Assembly: GCF_001678845.1 (NCBI RefSeq)
Contig: NZ_MAIQ01000002.1
Location: 434,001-498,000, forward strand
Length of the DNA: 64,000 nt
Direction of reading: 5' to 3'
Origin: Christensenella intestinihominis
GTDB lineage: Bacteria; Bacillota; Clostridia; Christensenellales; Christensenellaceae
Made by a program: the position numbers and the translations under genes. A model generated the notes under the pieces. That model searched no databases, had not been told where the DNA came from, and saw only the letters and a list, made by a program, of their open reading frames with translations. How positions within the stretch are numbered: the stretch's first letter is position 1; every line of letters begins with the position of its first letter. Positions 8,422-16,697 of this stretch are shown piece after piece.

Positions 8422-10731
8422 ATGAGGCGCATCATCAAGTATATGAAGCCCTATGCCGCGCTTGTGCTGGCGGCGATCCTGCTCCTCTTCGGGCAGGCAT
8501 ACTGCGATTTATCGCTGCCGAACTATATGTCCAAAATTGTGGACACAGGCATCCAGCAGGGCGGGATAGAAAACGCGGTTCCCACCGCTGTGAGCGAAGG
8601 TACAATGAATACGCTCCTCCACTTCATGGACGAAAGCCAGCAATCCATGGTGCGGGAAAATTACACGCTGATCACGAAGGACAGCGCCGGTTACGACGCT
8701 TACCTGAAGGATTATCCCGCGCTCGCGGATGAAAACGTGTACGTGGAAAACAAGATGGACGACGAAACGAACGCATCCCTTAACACGGCGTTCTCCAAGG
8801 CATTTGCTTCAGTTTCGGCTGTGGACCAGATCGTGAACGCGTCAAAGGAAGGTTCGGATACCCTCGCGCTCGATAAACAGCAGAATGAGGACGGCTCCGA
8901 GAAAACCGCGCAGATTCCCGAGGGACTTCTGAAATTTATAGGCTATTATGCACAACAGCCTGAGGGAACGGAATTTTTTACCGCGCTTAACGCCTATCCG
9001 GATTCACAGAGCGTATACAGCGCGCTGTCCGGCCTTCTGGATGAAAAGCTCGGCAGTATGGACGCGAGCCTTATGACACAGACGGCCGTTCCGGCGGTCA
9101 AGCAGGAATACCAGGCCCTCGGCCTCGACACCACCGCCATCCAGCAGAATTATATCTGGCGGAACGGCGGGTTCATGCTTCTTTTGGCGCTCGGTTCCGC
9201 GGCCTGCACGGTTGTCGTGGGCCTGTTCGCGGCCAGGATCGGCGCGGGCATGGCGCGGGACCTCAGGGAAAAGACGTTTACCAAGGTGGAGAACTTCTCT
9301 AACGTGGAATTCGATAAATTCTCTACCGCATCGCTGATTACACGCAATACGAACGACGTGACCCAAATCCAGATGGTAATCATCCTGATGATCCGCATGG
9401 TGATCTATGCGCCGATCATGGGTGTGGGCGGCGTTATTATGGCGCTTAACAAGAGCGTATCCATGTCGTGGATTATTGCGCTCGCGGTTATTGTCCTGCT
9501 GGGCTTTATCGGCTCGATTTTTGCAATCGTAATGCCCAGGTTCAAGAAAATGCAATCCCTTGTGGACCGGCTGAACCTTGTAATGCGCGAAAGCCTTTCG
9601 GGCATTATGGTCATCCGCGCGTTCAACACGCAGAAATTTGAACTGGACCGGTTCGACAACGCCAACAAGGATTTGACAAAGAACCAGCTTTTCGTGGGCA
9701 GGGCCATGGCCCTGATGATGCCCATCATGACAATTATCATGAACGGTATTTCCCTCCTGATTATTTGGGTGGGCGCAAACCAGATTGCCGCATCCTCTAT
9801 GCAGGTGGGCGATATGATGGCGTTCATGCAGTATGCAATGCAGATTGTGATGGCGTTCCTGATGATGTCGATGATGTTCATCATGCTGCCCCGCGCTTCC
9901 GTTTCCGCGCACCGTATCGCGGATGTGCTGGAGACGGAGCCGGAAATCCGCGACCCCAAGAACCCGAAGCATTTCAAGGACCCGAAGGGCCTGCTTGAAT
10001 TCAAGGACGTATGCTTTGCGTATCCGGGTGCGGAGGATAACGTGCTGACCAATATCGATTTTACGGCAAAGCCCGGCCAGACCACGGCCTTCATCGGGCC
10101 GACGGGTTCCGGAAAATCCACCGTTGCAAACCTGATTCCCCGGTTTTACGACGTATCGTGCGGAAGCGTTACGATTGACGGGACGGACGTGCGCGAGGTG
10201 ACGCGCCACGAGCTGCGCGACCAAGTCGGCTATGTGCCGCAGAAATCGATGCTGTTTTCGGGCACCATTGCCTCGAACCTGCGCCTTGGGGATGAAAGCG
10301 CGAGTGATGAAATGCTGAACACTGCCGCGGAAGAGGCGCAGGCGTCGGAATTTATCAACAAAAACGCGAACGGCCTCGACGCGGCAATCTCGCAGGGCGG
10401 CGCCAACGTGTCCGGCGGGCAGAAGCAGCGGCTTTCGATCGCGCGGGCGCTTGTGAAGGACCCCAACATTTATGTGTTTGACGACAGCTTTTCCGCGCTT
10501 GACTTCAAGACGGACGCAAAGCTGCGCGCGGCCATCCGTGAACAAACGAAGGATAAAACCGTGCTTATCATCGCGCAGCGCGTGGGCACGATTATGGATG
10601 CGGACCAGATCATCGTACTTGACGAAGGAAAAATCGTCGGCAAGGGTACGCATAAGGAATTGATGGAGTCCTGCGAGACCTACCGCGAAATTGCCCTTTC
10701 GCAGCTTTCGGAGGAGGAATTACAGTCATGA
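8422..10731 (+). CDS. heterodimeric ABC exporter subunit A (degenerate catalytic site, large ectodomain)
   Basis: A 769-residue half-transporter with a membrane domain then an ATPase domain. The first helix is followed by about 200 polar residues (roughly 45-240) before the second helix, an unusually large extracytoplasmic insert. The ATPase has Walker A GPTGSGKST, Q-loop YVPQKS and a canonical signature VSGGQ. Its Walker B ends DD instead of DE, and the H-loop histidine is Gln (IIAQRV). This is the degenerate half known from TM287/288-type heterodimers. The start at 8422 follows AGAAAGGAAAG. Its stop overlaps the next gene by 4 bases (ATGA). Likely a drug or peptide exporter; the substrate is unknown. 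Confidence 0.92.
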   Translation: MRRIIKYMKPYAALVLAAILLLFGQAYCDLSLPNYMSKIVDTGIQQGGIENAVPTAVSEGTMNTLLHFMDESQQSMVRENYTLITKDSAGYDAYLKDYPALADENVYVENKMDDETNASLNTAFSKAFASVSAVDQIVNASKEGSDTLALDKQQNEDGSEKTAQIPEGLLKFIGYYAQQPEGTEFFTALNAYPDSQSVYSALSGLLDEKLGSMDASLMTQTAVPAVKQEYQALGLDTTAIQQNYIWRNGGFMLLLALGSAACTVVVGLFAARIGAGMARDLREKTFTKVENFSNVEFDKFSTASLITRNTNDVTQIQMVIILMIRMVIYAPIMGVGGVIMALNKSVSMSWIIALAVIVLLGFIGSIFAIVMPRFKKMQSLVDRLNLVMRESLSGIMVIRAFNTQKFELDRFDNANKDLTKNQLFVGRAMALMMPIMTIIMNGISLLIIWVGANQIAASSMQVGDMMAFMQYAMQIVMAFLMMSMMFIMLPRASVSAHRIADVLETEPEIRDPKNPKHFKDPKGLLEFKDVCFAYPGAEDNVLTNIDFTAKPGQTTAFIGPTGSGKSTVANLIPRFYDVSCGSVTIDGTDVREVTRHELRDQVGYVPQKSMLFSGTIASNLRLGDESASDEMLNTAAEEAQASEFINKNANGLDAAISQGGANVSGGQKQRLSIARALVKDPNIYVFDDSFSALDFKTDAKLRAAIREQTKDKTVLIIAQRVGTIMDADQIIVLDEGKIVGKGTHKELMESCETYREIALSQLSEEELQS

Positions 10732-12596
10732 GTGAAAACACAACAAAACGGCCTCCGTCGGGGGCAAAACACGGACCCATGGGCCGGGGCGTGCCCATGA
10801 CGGGCGCGAAGGCAAAGGATTTCAAGGGCTCTATGAGCCGTCTCCTGAGATATATCGGCAAATATAAGATTGCCGTAGTCGTCGTCTTTATCTTTGCGAT
10901 TGCATCCGCCGTATTCTCAATCATCGGCCCGAAGCTGATGGGTAACGCGACGACCGTTCTCTTCGAGGGGGTCATGGGCCAGATCAGCGGGTCGGGCGAC
11001 GGCATCGACTTTGTACGCATCAGCCAGATTCTTATCATGCTTGTCATCCTGTACGGCATCTCCGCTTTGTTCGGCTATATCCAGGGTTATATTATGACCG
11101 GGGTTTCCAACAAGGTGACCTACCGCCTCAGGAAGGATATCAGCGAGAAGGTCAACACCCTGCCGCTCTCTTATTTCGACCGGAACAGCCACGGCGACGT
11201 GCTGTCGCGCGTCACCAACGACGTGGACACCATCAGCCAGACGCTTAACCAGAGCCTCTCGCAGATCATCACGTCGATTACGATGGTGGTCGGCGTGGTC
11301 GTGATGATGTTCACCATCAACTGGATCATGACGCTGGTGGTGCTGTGCATCGTCCCGATTGCGCTGGTCCTCATTTTCCAGGTGGTAAAACGCTCGCAGA
11401 AATTTTTCAAACAGCAGCAGGATTACCTCGGCTCGGTCAACGGGCATGTGGAGGAAATGTTTGGCGGGCACAACGTAATCTCCGCCTATAACGGCGAAGA
11501 GGAAAGCATCGAAGTATTCCAGGGCGAAAACAAGAAGCTGTACGACGCCGCATGGAAGGCAAACTTCATGTCCGGCCTGATGCAGCCCATCATGGCGTTT
11601 ATCGGCAACCTCGGCTATGTTGCGGTCTGCGTCCTCGGCGGCTGGTTCGCCGCGCAGGGCACGATTACGGTCGGTAATATCCAGTCTTTTGTGCAGTATG
11701 TGCGCAGCTTTACACAGCCGCTGTCCCAGCTTGCGAATATTTCCAATATCCTCCAGCAGACGGCAGCCGCGTCCGAGCGTGTGTTTGAATTCTTAAACGA
11801 GCCCGAGGAATCGCCGGATACAAGCAATCCCGTAGAGCTCGCCCATGTGGACGGCAATGTGGAATTCAAGGACGTGCACTTTGGCTATTCGCCGGATAAA
11901 ATCATCATCGAGGACTTTTCGGCGAAGGTGAAGCCCGGCCAGAAAATTGCCATCGTCGGCCCGACCGGCGCGGGCAAGACCACCATGATTAAGCTGCTGA
12001 TGCGCTTCTATGATCTGAACAGCGGCGAAATTCTGATCGACGGCCACAAATCGACAGATTTCACCCGTGCAGACCTGCGCCGCCACTTTGGCATGGTTCT
12101 CCAGGATACGTGGCTGTACAACGATACCATCATGGAGAACATCCGTTACGGCCGTATGGACGCCACCGACGAAGAGGTGATCGCCGCGGCAAAAGCCGCG
12201 CATGCGCACCACTTTATCAAGGCGCTGCCGCACGGGTACGAGATGGTGCTCAACGAGGACGCTTCCAATATCTCGCAGGGCCAGAAGCAGCTCCTGACCA
12301 TTGCGCGGGCGATCCTTGCCGACCCGGATATGCTGATCCTCGACGAGGCCACAAGCTCGGTCGATACGCGCACCGAGGCGCTGATCCAAAAGGCGATGGA
12401 CGCGCTGATGGAAGACCGCACCAGCTTTGTGATCGCGCACCGCCTCTCGACCATCAAAGACGCGGACCTGATCCTTGTGATGAAGGACGGCGACATCATC
12501 GAGCAGGGCACGCACGACGCGCTCCTTGCAAAAGGCGGTTTTTATGCGGACCTTTACAACAGCCAGTTCGCCGTGCCGGTGGTGGAAGCATCGTAA
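10728..12596 (+). CDS. heterodimeric ABC exporter subunit B (catalytic ATPase)
   Basis: A 622-residue half-transporter with six predicted helices and an ATPase with Walker A GPTGAGKTT, Walker B LILDEATSSVD with the catalytic Glu, and H-loop IAHRLS. Its signature is ISQGQ rather than SGGQ. This complements subunit A: the consensus ATP site would use this Walker A/B with A's good signature, and the other site is degenerate. It is translationally coupled to subunit A through ATGA. The first 30 residues are Lys/Pro/Gly-rich and cytoplasmic. Control comes from the TetR operator upstream of subunit A. Confidence 0.93.
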   Translation: MSENTTKRPPSGAKHGPMGRGVPMTGAKAKDFKGSMSRLLRYIGKYKIAVVVVFIFAIASAVFSIIGPKLMGNATTVLFEGVMGQISGSGDGIDFVRISQILIMLVILYGISALFGYIQGYIMTGVSNKVTYRLRKDISEKVNTLPLSYFDRNSHGDVLSRVTNDVDTISQTLNQSLSQIITSITMVVGVVVMMFTINWIMTLVVLCIVPIALVLIFQVVKRSQKFFKQQQDYLGSVNGHVEEMFGGHNVISAYNGEEESIEVFQGENKKLYDAAWKANFMSGLMQPIMAFIGNLGYVAVCVLGGWFAAQGTITVGNIQSFVQYVRSFTQPLSQLANISNILQQTAAASERVFEFLNEPEESPDTSNPVELAHVDGNVEFKDVHFGYSPDKIIIEDFSAKVKPGQKIAIVGPTGAGKTTMIKLLMRFYDLNSGEILIDGHKSTDFTRADLRRHFGMVLQDTWLYNDTIMENIRYGRMDATDEEVIAAAKAAHAHHFIKALPHGYEMVLNEDASNISQGQKQLLTIARAILADPDMLILDEATSSVDTRTEALIQKAMDALMEDRTSFVIAHRLSTIKDADLILVMKDGDIIEQGTHDALLAKGGFYADLYNSQFAVPVVEAS

Positions 12597-12605
12597 AAAG
12601 ACAAT

Positions 12606-12650
12606 TCTTATGCAGGAGAAGGGCAATTGCCTTTCTCCTGTTTTTTTGCA
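12606..12650 (+). terminator. intrinsic terminator of the ABC exporter operon
   Basis: Stem CAGGAGAA / TTTCTCCTG with a nested GGCAATTGCC, followed by TTTTTTT on the plus strand, starting about 10 bases after the stop codon. Confidence 0.85.
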
Positions 12651-12736
12651 TCCGGACAAATGGTATAATGAAAAAAGGAAGGTGTTATGGAAGAGCGCCG
12701 CCCAAAAATTACGATTATTTACTGGGAGTTTATCAT

Positions 12737-13210
12737 ATGGCAATCGACAAAGTAAAAGAATATTTCAAGGCATATGGCCGGGAAGGCGATATCCTTGAAT
12801 TCGCAACCTCCAGCGCAACGGTGGAGCTTGCCGCGCAGGCGGTGGGCACGCAGCCCGCGCGCATCGCAAAAACCCTCTCTTTCCGGGTGGACGAATGATG
12901 CGTGCTGGTAGTGTGCGCGGGCGACGCAAAGATCGACAATCCCAAATACCGCGCGCAGTTTGCGTGCAAGGCGCGGATGCTCTCCGCGGACGAGGTGGAA
13001 AAAATGACCGGGCACGGGATCGGCGGGGTGTGCCCGTTTGCCAACCCCAAGGGCGTAAGGACCTATCTCGATATTTCCCTCAAACGGTTTGACACCGTTT
13101 TTCCCGCGTGCGGGAGCGCAAATTCGGCCATCGAGCTTACCCCGGACGAGTTGTTCCAATATTCAAACGCTGTGGAATGGGTGGACGTATGCAAGGGCTG
13201 GCAGGAGTGA
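12737..13210 (+). pseudogene. YbaK/ProX-type aminoacyl-tRNA deacylase, interrupted by an in-frame TGA
   Basis: The reading frame from 12737 (GGGAG site 8 bases upstream) gives a YbaK/EbsC-family protein. This family hydrolyses mischarged tRNA such as Cys-tRNA(Pro). It is broken by TGA at 12896-12898, and the same frame continues to 13210. The family motifs lie downstream of the stop: AGDAKIDN, the GHGIGGVCPF segment and the PACGS loop. The sequence at the break reads GA-ATG-ATG-CG. Removing one ATG restores Glu-Cys-Val with no frameshift, so a 3-base tandem duplication would explain the stop. Sequencing error, true pseudogene and UGA readthrough are all possible. No convincing selenocysteine element was seen. 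Confidence 0.8.
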
Positions 13211-13254
13211 GCCCCCGACCGTTTCCCATACTTTAAAAAAAGAGGAGAATTGTG

Positions 13255-13602
13255 ATGTTACTGGTTTGTTACCCGAAATGCGGCACCTGCAAAAAAGCGG
13301 AGGCATGGCTTAAGGAACGCGGCCTGGCTTATGATTACCGCGACATTAAAACGGAAAATCCGTCTGAGAGCGAATTGCGCGAGTGGTACAAAAAAAGCGG
13401 CCTGCCCTTAAAACGCTTTTTCAACACCAGCGGCCTCGCCTATAAAAGCATGAATTTGAAAGACAGGCTTCCTTCCATGACGGAAGACGAGCAGTTGGCG
13501 CTCCTTGCGACGGACGGCATGCTCGTGAAGCGGCCGATCCTGGCCGGACCGCACGGCGTGCTCGTCGGTTTTCGCGAGAAGGAATGGGACGCGGCGCTGT
13601 GA
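13255..13602 (+). CDS. ArsC/Spx-family protein
   Basis: A 115-residue thioredoxin-fold protein with the redox CxxC motif CGTC near the N-terminus (YPKCGTCKKAEAWL). The family segment SGLPLKRFFNTSG follows, then a C-terminal LVKRPIL with the conserved Arg-Pro. Members are either glutaredoxin-dependent reductases or Spx-type regulators that bind RNA polymerase. Small Spx/MgsR-like proteins of this length are common in Clostridia, and the exact role is not decided here. ATG 13255 has better spacing to AGAGGAG than the GTG at 13252. It is followed closely by, or overlaps, the acetyltransferase gene. Confidence 0.85.
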   Translation: MLLVCYPKCGTCKKAEAWLKERGLAYDYRDIKTENPSESELREWYKKSGLPLKRFFNTSGLAYKSMNLKDRLPSMTEDEQLALLATDGMLVKRPILAGPHGVLVGFREKEWDAAL

Positions 13603-14129
13603 CAGATATCCTGCGCTTTGAGCCGCCCTGCGCGGCGCTTCGGGAAGCCGCCCTTGAATACAGGCAGGAGCACCGCAATTGCGGGGAAAAGGAGCTGCAC
13701 GGCAGCGCCCTCCTGGGCGAAATCGAGGACTATTCCGAGTGGCTTGCCCTATGCGGGAGAAACGCGGACGCCAAAACCGTTTCCCCGGATTGGGTGCAGT
13801 CGAGCACTTTTTTTGCCGTCCGTGAACGCGACGGGCGGATTGTCGGCATGGCCGATATCCGCCATGTATTGAACCGGTTTTTACGGACCTACGGCGGGCA
13901 TGTTGGCTATGGGGTGCGGCCCTCCGAGCGCCATAAGGGATATGCCACGCAAATCCTTGGCATGGCGCTTGACGCCGCACGGGAAATTGGCCTTACGCGC
14001 GTGATGCTTTCCTGTTATGCGGATAACCTTGCCTCGCGCCGGACGATCCGCAAATGCGGCGGCAGGCTGGAACGTGAATTCGTATATGTGGACAAGCGAA
14101 CCGTGGAGGTCTACTGGATCGAACTATAA
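13584..14129 (+). CDS. GNAT-family N-acetyltransferase
   Basis: A protein of about 180 residues with the GNAT acetyl-CoA signature. A strand ending GYGVRPSERHKGYATQIL gives the R/Q-x-x-G-x-A motif, and a later segment SCYADNLASRRTIRKCGG is typical of the RimJ-like branch. The substrate is unknown. The start is uncertain: ATG 13584 overlaps the Spx-like gene by 19 bases, while GTG 13599 would overlap its stop as GTGA. The stop codon abuts the stop of the last immunity-like gene of the AT-rich locus on the opposite strand. The composition changes sharply exactly here, marking one edge of the acquired segment. Confidence 0.85.
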   Translation: MGRGAVTDILRFEPPCAALREAALEYRQEHRNCGEKELHGSALLGEIEDYSEWLALCGRNADAKTVSPDWVQSSTFFAVRERDGRIVGMADIRHVLNRFLRTYGGHVGYGVRPSERHKGYATQILGMALDAAREIGLTRVMLSCYADNLASRRTIRKCGGRLEREFVYVDKRTVEVYWIEL

Positions 14130-14351
14130 GCCGTCCGCCGGATTCGCATTATTATAATAAATACTATCGTAAACTCTCTGCGCTTTCCGTCCAAGATCGT
14201 TCAAATTATAGTTTTCATCAAAACCTTTATACATTATTAGGTCGTCAATAACTCTCAAAACTTTTTTTATATCTTGCTCGGTGAAAATATCTTTTGCGTT
14301 TTCAAAATTCTCCATAATGAACTCTTTATCTTGTTTGCTGAATTGAATCAT
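14124..14351 (-). CDS. immunity-like small protein, family B copy 4
   Basis: A 75-residue acidic protein starting MIQFSKQDKEFIMENFEN and ending in the family hallmark YNLNDLGRKAQRVYDSIYYNN. Four paralogues of this family lie between 14124 and 17765. The one at 17547-17765 sits directly behind the toxin gene and is nearly identical. I do not recognise a named family. The position behind a polymorphic toxin, the small size and the repetition argue for immunity proteins. The DNA upstream (14352-14463) is not its own leader. It is the 3' remnant of a family A gene, in another frame. Confidence 0.65.
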   Translation of the reverse strand: MIQFSKQDKEFIMENFENAKDIFTEQDIKKVLRVIDDLIMYKGFDENYNLNDLGRKAQRVYDSIYYNNANPADGL

Positions 14352-14600
14352 TTTCCAGACCTTTCTTCCGCTTTGCCATTCGGCCAAAATAATACTGATC
14401 CACATCAAAATCAAGGCCGTATGCCGCCCTCTCATCTTCCCGTAAATATTCACGAATGATAGTCTATGCTCCTTTTTCCTCCCCTATGTCCCTATTTAAT
14501 TGTTGCAATAAATACTATCATAGACTCTCTGCGCTTCCCGTCCAAGATCGTTTAGGTTATAAAATTCGTCAAATCCCTCCCGGTCTATAAAAAGGTGTAA
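14331..14600. repeat. chimeric duplicated segment joining two parts of the immunity array
   Basis: Bases 14331-14463 match 16884-17016 with a single visible difference (the 3' end of a family A gene plus the start of family B). Bases 14464-14600 match 16666-16802 closely (terminator half plus the start-distal part of family B). The change of partner at 14463/14464 cuts through a terminator hairpin and leaves only its TATGCTCC half. This is the footprint of a deletion or recombination within the array. Confidence 0.85.
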
Positions 14601-14702
14601 CGCTTTTAAAATTGGCCGCCTATCAGTACTATTTAGCAATTCTTCCCAATTTTCAAAATTTTCTTTTATAAAATTAATCTGCTCCTGATTTAATCTTATC
14701 AT
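14496..14702 (-). CDS. immunity-like small protein, family B copy 3
   Basis: A 68-residue family B paralogue (start MIRLNQEQINFIKENFENWEELL, end YNLNDLGREAQRVYDSIYCNN). It is closest to copy 2 at 16698-16904, sharing the HLFIDREGFD segment, whereas copies 1 and 4 share LIMYKGFDEN. So the array holds two sub-lineages. A start at 14702 is supported by an upstream GGAGAT-like site and by alignment with the other copies. The function is inferred as immunity from context only. Confidence 0.65.
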   Translation of the reverse strand: MIRLNQEQINFIKENFENWEELLNSTDRRPILKALHLFIDREGFDEFYNLNDLGREAQRVYDSIYCNN

Positions 14703-14718
14703 TCCGATAATCTCCGTT

Positions 14719-14961
14719 CTAATTGCTTTTCCTAAAAAAGGGCAATAAATCAATTTCTGACTTTACATAAACTGCCCCTATGTCTTTATCATTATATACA
14801 ATAATTTTTTTCCCATTATAATCGTAATATTGCAATAAGGATGAATCCACATCTTGAATCAGGTTTCCCTTTTGGATATTTGTTACATTTTTTTCTAATG
14901 CCTCGCACTGTTTATAAAAAACTCCTTCATTCGCTTGATTGCATATCGTATATTCAAACAT
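14719..14961 (-). CDS. small AT-rich hypothetical protein, possible immunity protein
   Basis: 80 residues, no signal peptide or membrane segment, acidic, with an aromatic patch YYDYNGKKIIVYNDKDIGAVYV. The start at 14961 follows AGGAGTGAAATG. It is not similar to families A or B. It lies within the AT-rich cluster of small genes transcribed away from the toxin, the usual place for orphan immunity genes. I do not recognise the family and no function can be assigned from sequence. Confidence 0.55.
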   Translation of the reverse strand: MFEYTICNQANEGVFYKQCEALEKNVTNIQKGNLIQDVDSSLLQYYDYNGKKIIVYNDKDIGAVYVKSEIDLLPFFRKSN

Positions 14962-15103
14962 AATTTCATTTCACTCCTAATATTGTATTAACAATTAAGG
15001 GCATACCACATAGTTTGGATATTGGTTATTCTTCATGATTTCTTAATGCCTCCATTAATCTGATAATATTTTCCGTAAATTCTTCCTTTTGTCTTATGTT
15101 TAT

Positions 15104-15391
15104 TTAGTATTCATCGGCATTTCGGAAAATGATTTGTATATCATTTCCTACTTTCTTCCACAATGCAAACGTCATAAAATCATCCCACTGATCGCTGATT
15201 CCCTTTTGGGACATCCATTCTTTTTGAAATTCTGGTATGAATTCATTCGGAATCAGCCAACCGAACAAATCCTCTCCTTCCATTTCTTCCGTCTCAAAAT
15301 CGCGGCCTTCCGCTGATTGTACGAAAAATTTCCCTTGTGCTACTTTTGCGGCATTTTGTACTTTTTCAAAAAAAATATCGAATTTATCCAT
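15104..15391 (-). CDS. small acidic protein, possible immunity protein, perhaps truncated at its C-terminus
   Basis: A 95-residue cytoplasmic acidic protein with a WLIPNEFIPEFQKEW segment. GAGGGG lies 11 bases before the ATG at 15391. After the TAA stop the same frame stays open for 22 more sense codons (INIRQKEEFTENIIRLMEALRNHEE), which read like a normal helical C-terminus. A single change TTA to TAA would explain this, so the gene may be a recent truncation. No family recognised. It sits between the PHP gene and other orphan-immunity candidates. Confidence 0.6.
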   Translation of the reverse strand: MDKFDIFFEKVQNAAKVAQGKFFVQSAEGRDFETEEMEGEDLFGWLIPNEFIPEFQKEWMSQKGISDQWDDFMTFALWKKVGNDIQIIFRNADEY

Positions 15392-15465
15392 AACGATCAT
15401 TTCCCCTCATGAACTATAGAAGATATATCCTCGGCTATCTTCTACGAAATGATATATGTTTCCGT

Positions 15466-16176
15466 CTATTTTATGACATCCAACCGTTTTAGATATTGTC
15501 CCACAATTTTATTTGCTTGGCTTAACCGTCCCATTGGATAATCCATTAAGGTATGACTGTCTGTTCCAATGCTTACCTTAATACCATTGCAGTTCAGTTT
15601 TTTTAAAATATCTTTTACATCTTCTTTTTCATATTCATCAACATATCTGTAAAAATCATATGCTTCTCCAATATTCATCTCCCAAAACAGATTGTTTTTA
15701 TTCATAAAAGCCACAGCATTTTCTGTTGGCGCTGTATGTGCCAGCCCTTTTCTACATTGTATCTTCCGAATATTATTTAATATATAAGAGACGTCCATAT
15801 CATCCCTTACATTGTTATAATCTTCTATTAAAATATAGTCTAACTTATTTACTTTTTTAATCAAAGTGTCGTCCCACATTTGATTGAATGCAAAAATAGG
15901 GACTTCAAGTCCTTTTGCCAAACAAACCGCAGGGGCGTATATGTTGCCGAACTTATTAAGTTCGGCAACATATGTATCCAAATCATTCTCATTTAGCGCC
16001 TTTGTTTCCCCTGCCAAAAAATGGTCGCAAATTCCTATAACTCCAATTCCGCATTCCTTGGCGTGTTCCATAATTTCAGCAACACTATTTTCTCCATCCG
16101 ACCAAAATGTATGGTTATGGAGGTCCATCATCTTATCCGACTTTTTCTTTTCAGTCATTCCAAAATTGGTCTTCAT
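15466..16176 (-). CDS. PHP-domain metal-dependent phosphoesterase
   Basis: A 236-residue protein with PHP-domain metal-binding motifs. DLHNHTFWSDG lies near residue 18, ICDHF near 50, H-T-A (GLAHTAP) in the middle, and GTDSHT near the C-terminus. Such enzymes hydrolyse phosphoesters (histidinol phosphatase and nucleotide phosphatases are relatives). The substrate is unknown. It is AT-rich like the immunity array around it and unlike the GC-rich PHP gene at 33675, so it came with the acquired segment. Whether it takes part in defence or is a passenger is open. The weak upstream site leaves the start (16176 or an internal Met) uncertain. Confidence 0.8.
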   Translation of the reverse strand: MKTNFGMTEKKKSDKMMDLHNHTFWSDGENSVAEIMEHAKECGIGVIGICDHFLAGETKALNENDLDTYVAELNKFGNIYAPAVCLAKGLEVPIFAFNQMWDDTLIKKVNKLDYILIEDYNNVRDDMDVSYILNNIRKIQCRKGLAHTAPTENAVAFMNKNNLFWEMNIGEAYDFYRYVDEYEKEDVKDILKKLNCNGIKVSIGTDSHTLMDYPMGRLSQANKIVGQYLKRLDVIK

Positions 16177-16182
16177 TTTGAT

Positions 16183-16422
16183 TTAGTCATCTCTACCTAG
16201 CTTTTTGTCTCGTTCATCTATTCTCTTAAAGTAATATCGATCAACATCAAAATCAAGCCCATATGCTGCCCGCTCCTCTTCCGGCAACTCATCATGTATG
16301 ATAGTTAGTACTTCCATATAGGCAAGTAGGCTCCCGAAATTGTCTAAAGAATGCTTTTCAAGCAATAATTCTTCCATCAAATCCTTAATTTCTTCAACTA
16401 AATCCAACACAAAATAATTCAT
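16183..16422 (-). CDS. immunity-like small protein, family A copy 2
   Basis: 79 residues beginning MNYFVLDLVEEIKDLMEELL and ending with the family hallmark YMEVLTIIHDELPEEERAAYGLDFDVDRYYF. It is a paralogue of the gene at 16879-17133, which overlaps the orphan toxin tip. Here the frame is open upstream into a collapsed toxin tip (16423-16647), so the two are fused in frame. Family A is acidic and helical, and is inferred to be immunity from this repeated tip-then-A arrangement. Confidence 0.65.
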   Translation of the reverse strand: MNYFVLDLVEEIKDLMEELLLEKHSLDNFGSLLAYMEVLTIIHDELPEEERAAYGLDFDVDRYYFKRIDERDKKLGRDD

Positions 16423-16647
16423 TTCTCTTTTATTTATTCCAAAGCCCCTTTCCTGCAAGATTCCTTTCATAATAGACGCTTCCTGTGCGTTTCGCGTTGC
16501 GTCATATTTTCCATTATGCTTTCCGCCGTCTTTTGCGGTGATATTATATGCATTGTCGGTTATTATTATATCACCGTTATCGCCTGTTTTATACCATTCT
16601 TCATTGCCTTGCACCAGTTCCTGCAAGGAATAGCTGCAAACACGCAT
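16423..16647 (-). pseudogene. decayed orphan toxin tip with internal deletion
   Basis: Encodes the front of the same toxin tip as at 17130-17516 (DNGDIIITDNAY, then ITAKDGGKHNGKY), then jumps to its last helix (RNAQEASIMKGILQERG). About 53 middle residues are missing. It runs in frame into family A copy 2. The stretch before the tip (LQELVQGNEEWYKTG) differs from the junction at 17444, so it came from another carrier protein. Probably inactive. Confidence 0.75.
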
Positions 16648-16651
16648 ACAG

Positions 16652-16680
16652 AAAAAGGAGCATATCTATGCTCCTTTTTC
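16652..16680. terminator. bidirectional terminator between array units
   Basis: GGAGCATA / TATGCTCC stem with a 2-base loop, AAAAA on one side and TTTTT on the other. It closes the unit ending with family B copy 2's upstream neighbour. A half copy survives at about 14466. Confidence 0.85.
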
Positions 16681-16697
16681 CTCCCCTATGTCCCTAC

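Noticed and set aside
12896-12940. Selenocysteine insertion at the YbaK TGA
   Set aside because: No convincing SECIS hairpin was found just downstream, and a 3-base duplication explains the stop more simply.
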